A DNA stretch of 32,825 bases from CAYLNL01 sp964385175 (GCA_964385175.1 CAYLNL010000019.1:1-32825); one strand, 5' to 3'; counted from the stretch's first letter, positions 7,334 through 17,199 are shown. Numbers and translations: made by a program. Notes: a model not told the origin generated them from the letters alone.

Positions 7334-8115
7334 TGGCAGCTTCCCTGATGAGCCTTAAAAATAAGATAGTATTGCTAATAGCCTTTTGGACGGTTTTGCC
7401 CAATTATGCCCAGTTTACTATTCCTCCCAAGCCTGCCACTCAAACCAGCGTGTATGATGATGCCCGGTTACTGAGCGCCAATGAAGCCAGGCAGTTAGAA
7501 GAAAAACTCGTCCGGTATTCTGATAGTACATCCACTCAAATTGTTGTGGCCACTATTGAAAGCCTCAAAGGCGAAAATATAGGCTTGCTTACACCTGCGT
7601 GGGCGCATGAGTGGGGGATAGGGCAGGCTAAGGAAGATAACGGGGTTTTTATATTGGTAGCGAAGGCGGAGCGAAAAATATGGATTTCTCCCGGTTATGG
7701 TGTAGAAGACCGGCTTACCGCCGGGGTAGTGGGCGAACTGGTTCGGAATGTTATCTTACCCGAGTTTAAACAGGGCGATTATTACGCCGGGTTAGATAAA
7801 GGAACCGATGCTATTATAGCTATATTGAAGGGAGCGTATAAAAGCAAGGAAAAATCATCTAACTTTCCGATAGGGGGCGTTATAGTATTATTTTTTATTT
7901 TTATCGTTATCCTCATCATCATTTCCAAAGCCAAAAACAAGGGAGGTGGCCACAGGCATAGGGGATTCGATTTTATGGACATGGTTATCCTGAGCAGCCT
8001 GGGAAGAGGTGGTTATAAAGGCTCTTCTTCCGGGGGCAGTTTCGGAGGCGGTGGTTTCAGTGGTGGTTTTGGTGGAGGTGGCTTTAGCGGAGGCGGTGCC
8101 GGCGGAAGCTGGTAA
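7330..8115 (+). CDS. TPM domain protein (YgcG type), exported, membrane-anchored
   Basis: A 261-residue protein with a signal sequence (hydrophobic IVLLIAFWTVLPNYAQ), a TPM domain (about residues 35-170; VYDDARLLSANEARQLEEKL, STQIVVATIESLKG, KIWISPGYGVEDRLTAG, FKQGDYYAGLDKGTDAI), a membrane helix (about 180-200) and a Gly/Ser-rich tail rich in FGGGGFSGG units. This is the standard architecture of the YgcG/TPM_phosphatase family: the TPM domain lies in the periplasm and the Gly-rich tail in the cytoplasm. The start overlaps the preceding TPM gene by four bases; an internal ATG at 7348 would give a tidier signal peptide. Function is not established; association with LemA is a common pairing. 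Confidence 0.9.
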   Translation: MMAASLMSLKNKIVLLIAFWTVLPNYAQFTIPPKPATQTSVYDDARLLSANEARQLEEKLVRYSDSTSTQIVVATIESLKGENIGLLTPAWAHEWGIGQAKEDNGVFILVAKAERKIWISPGYGVEDRLTAGVVGELVRNVILPEFKQGDYYAGLDKGTDAIIAILKGAYKSKEKSSNFPIGGVIVLFFIFIVILIIISKAKNKGGGHRHRGFDFMDMVILSSLGRGGYKGSSSGGSFGGGGFSGGFGGGGFSGGGAGGSW

Positions 8116-8230
8116 ACAGCAGGAATACAAATCATCCGGAAAATGTGGATGGAATAAAAAATATAATACTCTCTATCACAATGAAATACCCAGCTAATAA
8201 AATGAATCTCTTCAAAAGATGGGAGGCGGC

Positions 8231-10189
8231 ATGAGGCTATGGGTTTTTTTATACCTGTTTTTTATGACCGCCACTGGTTTTTCCCAGGATAAACCATTGC
8301 CAGAACCTGTTCAAGACTCGGCAACTACTAAAAAAACCACCCGTATAGCCTCTAAGCAGTTTTTAGCAGAGCAGCCTGAGAGAAAAATTACCATCGCCGA
8401 TTATAAGAGTATTTCCTATCAAAATGATACTACGCACCTGGATACTACCCTGACGATACAGAAGGAGTATCAATTTAATTATCTTAGAAGAGATGCTTTT
8501 CAGTTGCTGCCTTTTTCGAACCTGGGACAAACCTATACTTCGCTAACCCATATTCCCGATATAAAAAATATCTACCCTCGCTTAGGGGCGCGTGCGAAGC
8601 ATTTTAATTATATGGAAACCGAAGATATTTCGTATTATTATGTGCCTACGCCCCTAACAGAATTGTTTTTTAAAACTGCTATGGAGCAGGGGCAGCTATT
8701 AGATGCTTTTATTACCGTAAATACCTCGCCGCAGTTTAATTTTTCATTGGCGTATAAGGGATTGCGCTCGTTGGGTAAATACCAGCATATTCTTTCGAGT
8801 ACAGGAAATTTCCGGTTTACCGCTAACTACCACACCAAAAACGGCCGCTATCGCTTTCGGGGGCATGTGGTAACGCAGGATATTTTGAACCAGGAAAACG
8901 GCGGTATTGTGAATGAAACCGATTTTGAATCGGGAAATGAGCAATTCAGAGACCGCTCTCTGATGAATGTGCAGTTTGAAAATGCAGAAAATTTATTAGA
9001 AGGTAAACGCTATTTCGCGGAACAAGAACTAACCCTGGCGCAGAAAAAAGATTCTCTCACTACCTATCGGTTAGCCCTGGGTCACGGGATGGTGTATGAA
9101 ACCAAATTTTACCAGTTTAACCAGGATGCAGAAAACGCCTATTTTGGAGAGGCTTTTCAACCTGCTAAACTAATGGATAGAGCTAAGTTGCAAACCTTCC
9201 GCCAGCAGCTTCAGCTATCCTATAGCTCTGCTGCTTTAGGAGAATGGAAGATAAAAGCCCTTCAATATCATTATAACTATTTTTTTAAAAGCATTCTTTA
9301 TACCGAATCGGGAGTTATTACCAACCGGCTTAGAGATGTGGAATATGCGTTGGGTGCCTCTTGGAAACACAAAATAGGGGCTTTAAAACTTTCGGCGGAG
9401 GCTGTGAGCGCTATATCGGCAACGCTGGGCGGGCGCTTATTGCATGCTACGGCCACATATTCTTTAGATGAGGATAAGCAACTCCGCATGGCAGCCGCTT
9501 TTAACCAGCGTATGCCCGACTTTAATTTTTTATTGTATCACAGCGATTATTCAGCGTATAACTGGCAGCATACCGACACATTTACCAACCAGCGCACACA
9601 GCAAATAGAAGCCGCTTTTTTTTCTTCAAAATGGCTTAGTATAGCAGCAGCGGTTACCCTGCTGAATAAGTATAGCTATTTTGCCATGGAAACTGGCGGC
9701 GCAACCCCCCAGGTGGCGCCTTTTCAATATGATAACACAATACGATACCTTCACATAAAGCTGGAAAAAGAATTTAAATTGGGCAAGTTTTCACTCAACA
9801 ATACTTTATTATATCAAGATGTAAATCAGCCGGATGCTGTTTTAAACCTGCCTGCTTTTACGACCCGTAATACCCTCTATTATTCTACCTACCTTTTTAA
9901 AAAAGCGCTTTATCTGCAAACAGGTATAACATGTAAGTACTTCACCGCCTATACCGCCGATGCCTACAACCCGCTGCTGGGAGAATTTTATGTGCAGCAG
10001 GAAAAGGAAATAGGCGGATTTCCTATGTTCGATTTTTTTATTAACGGCAAAATACGGCAAACCCGCTTCTACCTGAAGGCAGAGCATTTTAATTCTTCTC
10101 TTACGGGCTACAACTTTTATGCAGCTCCCAACTACCCGTACCGGGATTTCATAGTGCGCTTTGGGCTGGTGTGGAATTTCTTTTTGTAA
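8231..10189 (+). CDS. putative porin (Porin_10 family), outer membrane beta barrel
   Basis: About 652 residues. It has a signal peptide (MRLWVFLYLFFMTATGFSQ) followed by a Thr/Asp-rich stretch and then a region typical of the Bacteroidota putative porin family: YLDTTL-like DTTLTIQKEYQFNYLRRDAF, LLPFSNLGQTYTSL. The remainder alternates polar and aromatic residues as in a beta barrel and ends in an aromatic-rich last strand (FGLVWNFFL), the usual signal for outer-membrane insertion. The frame also has an ATG at 8219, four codons earlier; 8231 was chosen because it gives a basic residue right before the hydrophobic core. It lies 115 bases after the TPM gene, so it may be the last gene of that operon or have its own promoter. 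Substrate is unknown. Confidence 0.87.
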   Translation: MRLWVFLYLFFMTATGFSQDKPLPEPVQDSATTKKTTRIASKQFLAEQPERKITIADYKSISYQNDTTHLDTTLTIQKEYQFNYLRRDAFQLLPFSNLGQTYTSLTHIPDIKNIYPRLGARAKHFNYMETEDISYYYVPTPLTELFFKTAMEQGQLLDAFITVNTSPQFNFSLAYKGLRSLGKYQHILSSTGNFRFTANYHTKNGRYRFRGHVVTQDILNQENGGIVNETDFESGNEQFRDRSLMNVQFENAENLLEGKRYFAEQELTLAQKKDSLTTYRLALGHGMVYETKFYQFNQDAENAYFGEAFQPAKLMDRAKLQTFRQQLQLSYSSAALGEWKIKALQYHYNYFFKSILYTESGVITNRLRDVEYALGASWKHKIGALKLSAEAVSAISATLGGRLLHATATYSLDEDKQLRMAAAFNQRMPDFNFLLYHSDYSAYNWQHTDTFTNQRTQQIEAAFFSSKWLSIAAAVTLLNKYSYFAMETGGATPQVAPFQYDNTIRYLHIKLEKEFKLGKFSLNNTLLYQDVNQPDAVLNLPAFTTRNTLYYSTYLFKKALYLQTGITCKYFTAYTADAYNPLLGEFYVQQEKEIGGFPMFDFFINGKIRQTRFYLKAEHFNSSLTGYNFYAAPNYPYRDFIVRFGLVWNFFL

Positions 10190-10529
10190 AACTATTTGTT
10201 TTTTAAAGAATATTTCCTTTTAGAAAGAAGGGAAAACCCACGTACGCACCTGCGTATGAGAGCGCTGCCCACTTCCAAAAAAAGGAGTTATAGACTCTGA
10301 TGACTTCGGTTTTACACCAAAAATTGTTTAAGTTATAAAGTAAATCTAGTATTAGGTTTTTTTATTCGTATTGCTCAGGGAGAAACCTGTCTCGCAGGTA
10401 CATGCACGCATGCAATGTGCATAAGCACCCTAAATGAAGAATTTTTATTTCTCATTCAGGTATAAAATTGAGAGAGCAATGGTATATTGTCAGTGAAACT
10501 CCATTAAAAATCAGCTTGCTAAAACAAAC
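10190..10529. other. 340-bp gene-free gap with three small hairpins
   Basis: This gap lies between the convergent porin and clpC genes. I see no convincing gene. It contains three compact inverted repeats: 10241-10258 (CGTACGCA/TGCGTATG, two-base loop), 10385-10399 (ACCTG/CAGGT, five-base loop) and 10402-10422 (ATGCAC/GTGCAT, nine-base loop). None is followed by a clear T-run on either strand, so they are not textbook terminators. They may be weak terminators or part of a small RNA. Confidence 0.5.
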
Positions 10530-13073
10530 CTATTTTTTAGCAGGTTTTTCCGGCTTTTTAATAGCTATAGAAAGCTGTTCCTTCTCTTCATCCAAATCCA
10601 TGAAAATTTCGTCGCCTTCTTCTACTTTAGAGTTAATAATTTCTTCTGCTAAAGCATCCTCTACATATTTTTGAATGGCGCGCTTCAATGGGCGGGCGCC
10701 ATACTGCTTATCAAACCCCTTATTGGCTATAAAGTTTTTAGCCGCTTCGCTCAAAGTAAGGTCATACCCGGTCTCTTTAATGCGGGCATACAATTTTTCC
10801 ATTTCAATATCAATAATCTGGCGAATGTGTTCCTGGTCTAAAGGATTAAACACCACCACGTCATCAATTCGGTTGAGAAACTCGGGAGCAAACGTTTTTT
10901 TCAAAGCGCTCTCTATAACATTTTTTTGATAACTCGCCGTTTGTTCTTCTTTGGCAGAAGTTCCAAAGCCCACTCCCTGCCCAAAATCCTTCAACTGGCG
11001 AGTACCTATATTAGAAGTCATTATAATAATAGTATTCTTAAAATCAATCTTCCTGCCCAAACTATCCGTTAAACTGCCGTCATCTAATACCTGGAGCAGC
11101 ATATTAAATACATCCGGATGCGCCTTTTCAATTTCATCCAGCAGAATTACGGCGTATGGTTTCCTCCGAACCTTTTCAGTGAGTTGTCCGCCCTCTTCAT
11201 ATCCCACATAGCCCGGAGGTGCCCCGATTAAACGACTCACAGAAAATTTTTCCATATACTCGCTCATATCTATTCGTACAAGCGCATCCTCTGAATCGAA
11301 CAACTCCTTGGCCAGCACTTTTGCCAACTGTGTTTTTCCAACACCTGTTTGCCCCAAAAAGATAAAAGAACCAATGGGTTTGTTAGGGTCTTTAAGACCC
11401 GCCCGGTTACGCTGTATAGCTTTTACCACCTTAGCCACCGCTTCGTCCTGGCCTATTACTTTTCCTTTAATAGATTTAGGCAGTTCTGCCAATTTATAAC
11501 TTTCGGCGCGGGCTATCTTAGTAACCGGTATGCCACTCATCATAGACACTACCTCGGCGACATTTTCTTCTGAAACAACCTGTTTATGGAGTTTACTATC
11601 TTCTTCCCATTTCTCCTGCGCTACTGCCAGTTCCCGCTCTATTTTCTTCTCGGTATCGCGCAAACGAGCGGCTTCTTCATATTTTTGTTTTTTAACCACC
11701 GCATTTTTTTCAGCCCGTATCTCCTCCAGTTCCTTCTCTAATGTCATAATCTGCTCAGGAACCTTTATGTTAGTAATATGCACCCGCGAACCCGCCTCAT
11801 CCAGGGCATCAATAGCCTTATCGGGTAAAAAACGGTCGGTTATATACCGGTTCGTAAGTTTCACACAAGCGTCAATAGCTTCTTCTGTATAGGTAACATT
11901 GTGGTGGTCTTCGTATTTTTCTTTTATGTTGTGCAAAATCTCAATAGTTTCCGCCACCGTTGTAGGTTCCACGATAACTTTCTGAAAACGCCGCTCCAGC
12001 GCCCCATCTTTTTCTATATACTGCCTGTACTCATCTAAAGTAGTAGCCCCAATGCACTGAATTTCCCCGCGCGCCAAAGCAGGTTTAAACATATTAGAAG
12101 CATCTAAGCTGCCCGTAGCCCCCCCTGCACCCACAATCGTGTGAATTTCATCTATAAAGAGAATAATATCATCATTTTTCTCCAGTTCATTCATTACCGC
12201 CTTCATGCGTTCCTCAAACTGCCCCCTGTATTTGGTTCCTGCCACCAGGGAAGCCAAATCCAGTGTTACCACGCGTTTGTTATATAAAATACGAGAAACT
12301 TTTCTCTTAATAATTCGCAGTGCCAAACCTTCTGCAATGGCGCTTTTACCCACCCCTGGCTCCCCTATAAGAAGAGGGTTATTTTTTTTTCTGCGGCTCA
12401 GAATCTGGGAAACCCGTTCAATTTCCTTTTCCCTTCCCACCACCGGGTCTAACTTCCCCTCTTCGGCAAGCAACGTAAGGTCTCTGCCAAAATTATCTAA
12501 TACCGGGGTTTTAGATTTTTTATTCGCCTTGCCCGCACCCATGTTGCTGAAGGGATTTTCTTTAGAAAGGTCATCTCCCGAATCAGAATCTTCCGAGTAC
12601 GATTCGGCAGAAGGCATTTCTAATTCATCATCACTGGTTATTATTTGTTTAAACTGCTCTTTAACAGTAGTGTAAGTTACTTTCAATTTATTTAAGAGTT
12701 TAGTGGTAGGATCATTTTCATTACGCAAAATACAAAGCAGTAAATGCGCTGTATTAACCGCCGAGCTTTCATATAATTTAGCTTCCAGCAGGGTAGTTTT
12801 TATAGCCCGCTCTGCCTGCCTGGTAAGACGGGGATTTTTTTTCTCAATACTATTAATAATAGGATTAGCAGGACTCAAAATCTCTACTTTTTTTCTCAGT
12901 TGGCTCAAATCAACTTGCAGCGAATTGAGAATGTCAATAGCATTCCCGGTACCATCGCGCAAAAGACCCAGCACAATATGCTCCGTTCCTATAAAATCAT
13001 GCCCCAACCGCAAAGCCTCTTCCTTGCTGTAATTAATAACATCTTTTACCCGTGGCGAAAAATTATCATCCAT
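10530..13073 (-). CDS. clpC: ATP-dependent Clp protease ATP-binding subunit ClpC
   Basis: AAA+ unfoldase that delivers damaged or tagged proteins to ClpP in the cytoplasm. The 847 residues show the full ClpC order: two N-terminal Clp repeats (about 4-140), AAA domain 1 with Walker A GEPGVGKS (237-244) and Walker B LFIDEIH (Asp308), a middle region with a UVR motif (about 445-480), AAA domain 2 with Walker A GQTGVGKT (574-581) and Walker B LLDE (Asp646), and the C-terminal D2-small domain. The UVR motif and short middle region indicate ClpC rather than ClpB. An acidic Ser/Asp/Glu-rich linker (about 149-172) follows the N-domain. The gene is divergent from gyrA. No typical CtsR-ClpC neighbours are present. 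Confidence 0.96.
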   Translation of the reverse strand: MDDNFSPRVKDVINYSKEEALRLGHDFIGTEHIVLGLLRDGTGNAIDILNSLQVDLSQLRKKVEILSPANPIINSIEKKNPRLTRQAERAIKTTLLEAKLYESSAVNTAHLLLCILRNENDPTTKLLNKLKVTYTTVKEQFKQIITSDDELEMPSAESYSEDSDSGDDLSKENPFSNMGAGKANKKSKTPVLDNFGRDLTLLAEEGKLDPVVGREKEIERVSQILSRRKKNNPLLIGEPGVGKSAIAEGLALRIIKRKVSRILYNKRVVTLDLASLVAGTKYRGQFEERMKAVMNELEKNDDIILFIDEIHTIVGAGGATGSLDASNMFKPALARGEIQCIGATTLDEYRQYIEKDGALERRFQKVIVEPTTVAETIEILHNIKEKYEDHHNVTYTEEAIDACVKLTNRYITDRFLPDKAIDALDEAGSRVHITNIKVPEQIMTLEKELEEIRAEKNAVVKKQKYEEAARLRDTEKKIERELAVAQEKWEEDSKLHKQVVSEENVAEVVSMMSGIPVTKIARAESYKLAELPKSIKGKVIGQDEAVAKVVKAIQRNRAGLKDPNKPIGSFIFLGQTGVGKTQLAKVLAKELFDSEDALVRIDMSEYMEKFSVSRLIGAPPGYVGYEEGGQLTEKVRRKPYAVILLDEIEKAHPDVFNMLLQVLDDGSLTDSLGRKIDFKNTIIIMTSNIGTRQLKDFGQGVGFGTSAKEEQTASYQKNVIESALKKTFAPEFLNRIDDVVVFNPLDQEHIRQIIDIEMEKLYARIKETGYDLTLSEAAKNFIANKGFDKQYGARPLKRAIQKYVEDALAEEIINSKVEEGDEIFMDLDEEKEQLSIAIKKPEKPAKK

Positions 13074-13183
13074 ACTTATAGCGATTCATTCAAGCTGTAT
13101 GTACTTTGTTTTTGACAAAAACCATGCCTTTTTAAGGGCGTGGCGCTAATTGACAAAAAAATACTATTCCATAAACACCATTG

Positions 13184-13191
13184 CAAAAATA
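13184..13191 (-). promoter_or_regulatory. possible clpC -7 element
   Basis: Read on the minus strand this is TATTTTTG, an exact match to TAnnTTTG, 110 bases before the clpC start. No convincing -33 TTG was found at the expected distance, so support is weak. Confidence 0.2.
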
Positions 13192-13253
13192 GTTATTAAC
13201 TCGTAAAAATTACCTTTGTTGATAAAAACCTTAAAAGGCAGGATTTTCTAATC

Positions 13254-13282
13254 TTGAATAACCTCTAAAAACCGTATATTAG
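13254..13282 (+). promoter_or_regulatory. candidate gyrA promoter
   Basis: TTG at 13254-13256 and TATATTAG at 13275-13282 (one mismatch to TAnnTTTG) are separated by 18 bases, which is within the usual spacing for the Bacteroidota primary sigma factor. The gyrA ATG lies 40 bases further on. Confidence 0.35.
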
Positions 13283-13322
13283 CGCACTTTTTTAAACCCA
13301 TTGGTGAACTAAACTTTGTACT

Positions 13323-15806
13323 ATGATAGAAGGAGAAAAACTCATCCCTATTAACATTGAAGATGAAATGAAATCGGCCTATATAGACTACTCTATGTCG
13401 GTCATTGTGTCACGCGCACTACCCGATGTCAGAGACGGCCTTAAGCCAGTGCACAGGCGGGTGCTTTTCGGAATGTATGAGTTGGGAGTGTTGAGTAACA
13501 GAGCCTATAAAAAATCTGCCCGTATTGTGGGAGAAGTATTAGGAAAATATCACCCGCATGGCGATACTTCTGTCTATGATACTATGGTGCGTATGGCTCA
13601 GGAATGGAGTTTGCGCTACACCTTAGTGGACGGGCAGGGTAACTTTGGGTCTGTTGATGGCGATAGCCCTGCAGCTATGCGATACACGGAGGCGCGTATG
13701 CGAAAAATAGCGGAGGATATGTTGGCGGATATTGATAAAGAAACGGTGAATTTTCAGTTGAATTTTGACGATACGCTGGAAGAACCTACTGTATTGCCTT
13801 CAAAAGTTCCTAATTTGCTCGTTAACGGCGCCTCTGGTATTGCAGTGGGAATGGCTACTAATATGCCTCCCCACAATATTACTGAAATAGTAGATGGCAC
13901 AATGGCCTATATTGATAATAATGAAATAGAGATAGATGAGTTGATGCACTATATAAAAGCGCCCGATTTCCCTACCGGCGGAACTATTTATGGATATGAT
14001 GGGGTGCGGGAGGCTTTTAAAACCGGCAGAGGACGTATTGTTTTGCGCGCCAAGGCGCATACGGAAGAGGTAGATGGCAAAGAATGTATCATTGTAACAG
14101 AAATTCCCTACCAGGTGAATAAGGCAGAAATGGTTAAAAAAACTGCCGACCTCATCAACGAGAAAAAAATAGAAGGTATTTCGCTTGTTCGCGATGAATC
14201 TGACAGGAACGGGATGCGTGTTGTATATATATTGAAGCGCGATGCCATTCCCAATATTGTGCTTAACACCCTTTATAAATACACCTCCCTTCAATCTTCC
14301 TTTAGCGTTAATAATATTGCCCTGGTAGATGGCAGACCCCAATTGCTCAACCTTAAGGATATGATTTTCCACTTTGTGGAACACCGCCATGAAGTAGTAG
14401 TGAGAAGAACCCAGTATGAACTTCGCAAAGCCGAAGAGCGCGCCCATATCCTGGAAGGACTCATCATCGCTTCCGACCATATAGATGAGGTGATAGCTCT
14501 CATTAGAAGCTCAGCCAATGCAGATGAAGCGAAAGATAAGTTGATAGCGCGTTTCTCGTTTTCCGAAATTCAGGCCAAAGCTATTGTGGAAATGCGATTG
14601 CGACAACTCACTGGGCTGGAACAAGACAAGTTGCGGGAAGAATATGCTGAGATTAAAAAATTTATAGAAGACTGCCAGGATATTCTCAATCGCAAAGAAC
14701 GCAGAATGCAAATTATAAAGGACGAACTGCTGGAAGTAAAGGAAAAATACGGCGATGCAAGACGTTCTGTTATTGAATATGCCGGCGGCGATTTTAGCAT
14801 GGAAGATATGATTGCCGACGAACAGGTAGTGCTCACCATCTCTCATGCCGGTTATATTAAACGCACCCCGCTTTCTGAATATAAAACCCAGCAACGAGGT
14901 GGGGTGGGGCAGAAGGGATCTGCCACGCGTGACGAGGATTTCCTGGAACAACTTTTTGTAGGCACTAACCACCAATACATGCTCTTTTTCACCCAAAAAG
15001 GAAAATGCTTCTGGATGCGGGTATTTGAAATTCCCGAAGGCAGCAAAACCTCTAAGGGAAGAGCTATCCAGAACCTCATCAACATAGAACAAGACGATAA
15101 AGTAAAAGCCTTCATCTGCACTAAGGATTTAAAAGATGAAAACTATGTGAACAGCCATTATGTAATTATGGCAACCAAAAAAGGAATTGTGAAAAAAACT
15201 CCCTTAGAACAATATTCCCGCCCCCGTCAAAACGGAATAAACGCCATCACCGTGCGCGAAGGAGACGAACTACTGGAGGCAAAACTCACCACCGGGAACA
15301 GCCAGATTATGCTTGCTGTAAAATCTGGAAAAGCCATCCGGTTCGAAGAAGGCAAAACCCGCCCCATGGGTAGAAACGCATCGGGCGTTATAGGCATTAC
15401 CCTTGCCGGCCAACAAGATGAGGTAATTGGCATGATTTCTGTTAACAACTTTGAAGAAGACGTTCTGGTAGTCTCCGAAAACGGTTATGGAAAGCGCTCC
15501 AGTTTAGAAGACTACCGCATTACCAACCGCGGCGGAAAAGGTGTTAAAACTATAGCGATAACCCCCAAAACCGGGAAATTGGTAGCCATAAAAAACGTTT
15601 CCGATTCTGATGATTTGATGATTATTAAAAAATCAGGAGTTGTCATCCGGTTAGCGGTAGAAGACCTCCGCATAATGGGGCGGGCTACCCAGGGCGTTAA
15701 ACTCATCAATATAAAAGAAGAAGACGCCATTGCCGCCGTAGCCAAAGTACCAAAAGAAGAAAATGTAGAAGATATAAATGATATTGAAGTAAATGAAGAA
15801 AAATAG
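13323..15806 (+). CDS. gyrA: DNA gyrase subunit A
   Basis: Subunit of the ATP-dependent type II topoisomerase that introduces negative supercoils. The 827 residues begin MIEGEKLIPI and include the DNA-breakage core with the catalytic tyrosine in AAMRYTEARM (Tyr121), the quinolone-determining region GKYHPHGDTSVYD (residues 74-86), a coiled-coil gate (about 365-495), and a C-terminal beta-pinwheel. The GyrA box appears as QQRGGVGQKG (about 523-532), so this is gyrase rather than topoisomerase IV ParC. The tail is acidic (VEDINDIEVNEEK). The residue equivalent to E. coli Ser83 is Thr here, and the Asp87 equivalent is kept. gyrB is not in the window. Confidence 0.97.
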   Translation: MIEGEKLIPINIEDEMKSAYIDYSMSVIVSRALPDVRDGLKPVHRRVLFGMYELGVLSNRAYKKSARIVGEVLGKYHPHGDTSVYDTMVRMAQEWSLRYTLVDGQGNFGSVDGDSPAAMRYTEARMRKIAEDMLADIDKETVNFQLNFDDTLEEPTVLPSKVPNLLVNGASGIAVGMATNMPPHNITEIVDGTMAYIDNNEIEIDELMHYIKAPDFPTGGTIYGYDGVREAFKTGRGRIVLRAKAHTEEVDGKECIIVTEIPYQVNKAEMVKKTADLINEKKIEGISLVRDESDRNGMRVVYILKRDAIPNIVLNTLYKYTSLQSSFSVNNIALVDGRPQLLNLKDMIFHFVEHRHEVVVRRTQYELRKAEERAHILEGLIIASDHIDEVIALIRSSANADEAKDKLIARFSFSEIQAKAIVEMRLRQLTGLEQDKLREEYAEIKKFIEDCQDILNRKERRMQIIKDELLEVKEKYGDARRSVIEYAGGDFSMEDMIADEQVVLTISHAGYIKRTPLSEYKTQQRGGVGQKGSATRDEDFLEQLFVGTNHQYMLFFTQKGKCFWMRVFEIPEGSKTSKGRAIQNLINIEQDDKVKAFICTKDLKDENYVNSHYVIMATKKGIVKKTPLEQYSRPRQNGINAITVREGDELLEAKLTTGNSQIMLAVKSGKAIRFEEGKTRPMGRNASGVIGITLAGQQDEVIGMISVNNFEEDVLVVSENGYGKRSSLEDYRITNRGGKGVKTIAITPKTGKLVAIKNVSDSDDLMIIKKSGVVIRLAVEDLRIMGRATQGVKLINIKEEDAIAAVAKVPKEENVEDINDIEVNEEK

Positions 15807-15824
15807 AAAAAATAAAATCTGTTT

Positions 15825-15842
15825 AAATTAAAATTTTAATTT
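15825..15842. terminator. AT-only perfect palindrome after gyrA
   Basis: AAATTAAAATTTTAATTT is a perfect 18-base palindrome 19 bases after the gyrA stop and 20 bases before the TPR gene. It has no GC stem, so it would be a weak terminator at best. A role as a protein-binding site for the downstream gene is also possible. Confidence 0.25.
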
Positions 15843-15862
15843 TATATCATAATTCAATACCA

Positions 15863-17170
15863 ATGAAAAAAATTATCCTTATGGGAGTTAGCCTTGTAAC
15901 AGGCACTCTGTTGTATGCACAAAAAGATGAACTAAAAGCAGCTGAAAAAGCCTTAAAAAATGGTGACTTACCCGCTGCAAAGGCTGCCTTGGGAAACGCC
16001 GAACCATCTATCGTCGGCGCCGAAGAAAAATACCAAACCCAATTCTATTACCTAACCGGTAAATTATATGCAGATATGGTGAAAAAAGGAATGCAAAGCT
16101 TTGAATCTGCCGATGCTGCTTCAGTCGCCTTCTCCAAATTAGCCGAAATAGAGAAAAAATCTGGAAAAGAACATTATGGTAACGAAGTAAAACAGATACA
16201 AAACCAAATAGTAGAAGTGCTGCTAAAAAATGCCCAGGAAAGCTATAAAGCCAAAGACTACAAAACCTCCGGCAAAGGCTTTGAAAAAGTCTATAGATTA
16301 AGCCCCCGCGACACCTTATTTTTATACAATGCAGCTCTCATGGCCACCATAGACAAAGAATACCCTGTAGCATTAAAATACTACGAAGAACTTAAAACAT
16401 TAAAATATACCGGCATAGAAATAGAATATACGGCGATAAATAAAGAAACAAACGCCGAAGAAAAAATGAATTCCAAACAAGAGCGCGATTTGTATGTAAA
16501 AGCAGGCACACATATAAAACCCAGCGAGAAAAAAACAGAATCTAAACGCGCAGAAATAGTAAAAAACATCGCCCTCATCTATTTAGAGTTAGGCAAAAAC
16601 GATGAGGCGCTCAAAGCCTTCGCCGATGCCCGTGCAGAAAGCCCTAATGATGTAAACCTCATTTTAAACCAGGCTAATATTTATATCCAGTTAAATGAAA
16701 AAGAAGGAATAACAGAAGAACAAAAAGCCGCTAACCGCGATAAATTTAAAGCCCTTATGGCAGAAGCCGCAGCCAAAGACCCCAATAACCCCGATTTGCA
16801 CTACAACATAGGCGTTATAAACATGGAACAGAAAAACTATGAAAGCGCCCGCGAAGCCTATAAAAAAGCCCTTTCCATAAAACCCAACTATATCAATGCC
16901 TCCCTAAACCTATCTACCACCTACATCAACGAAGGAAACGCCCTTATAGAAGAGATGAATAAATTGGGAAATTCTAAAGCAGACATTAAAAAATATGACG
17001 ATTTAAAAGCGAAAAAAGACGATTTGTTTAAAAAAGGAGCGCTCATCTTAGAAGACTCCCTCAAAAACAATCCGGGTGATAAAATGCTCCTTGAGCAACT
17101 CAAAAACATATACGGCGCATTAGGAGATAACGAAAACTATTCCCGAGTTAAAAAACAATTAGGAAATTAA
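15863..17170 (+). CDS. exported tetratricopeptide repeat protein
   Basis: A 435-residue protein with a signal peptide (MKKIILMGVSLVTGTLLYAQ) and otherwise Lys/Ala/Glu-rich helical repeats. Clear TPR-like units include AEKALKNGDLPAAKAALGNA near the start, YKAKDYKTSGKGFEKVYRL, LIYLELGKNDEALKAFADAR, and PDLHYNIGVINMEQKNYESA followed by another full repeat. TPR arrays bind other proteins, so a periplasmic or outer-membrane scaffold role is likely; the partner is unknown. It follows gyrA by 56 bases and ends before two hairpins, so it is either cotranscribed with gyrA or has its own promoter in the short gap. No catalytic motif is visible. Confidence 0.88.
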   Translation: MKKIILMGVSLVTGTLLYAQKDELKAAEKALKNGDLPAAKAALGNAEPSIVGAEEKYQTQFYYLTGKLYADMVKKGMQSFESADAASVAFSKLAEIEKKSGKEHYGNEVKQIQNQIVEVLLKNAQESYKAKDYKTSGKGFEKVYRLSPRDTLFLYNAALMATIDKEYPVALKYYEELKTLKYTGIEIEYTAINKETNAEEKMNSKQERDLYVKAGTHIKPSEKKTESKRAEIVKNIALIYLELGKNDEALKAFADARAESPNDVNLILNQANIYIQLNEKEGITEEQKAANRDKFKALMAEAAAKDPNNPDLHYNIGVINMEQKNYESAREAYKKALSIKPNYINASLNLSTTYINEGNALIEEMNKLGNSKADIKKYDDLKAKKDDLFKKGALILEDSLKNNPGDKMLLEQLKNIYGALGDNENYSRVKKQLGN

Positions 17171-17199
17171 ATACTAAAACCAGGGGCAACACATGCGAA

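Noticed and set aside
13800..14480. 226-codon reverse frame
   Set aside because: Antisense to gyrA, with no recognisable domain.
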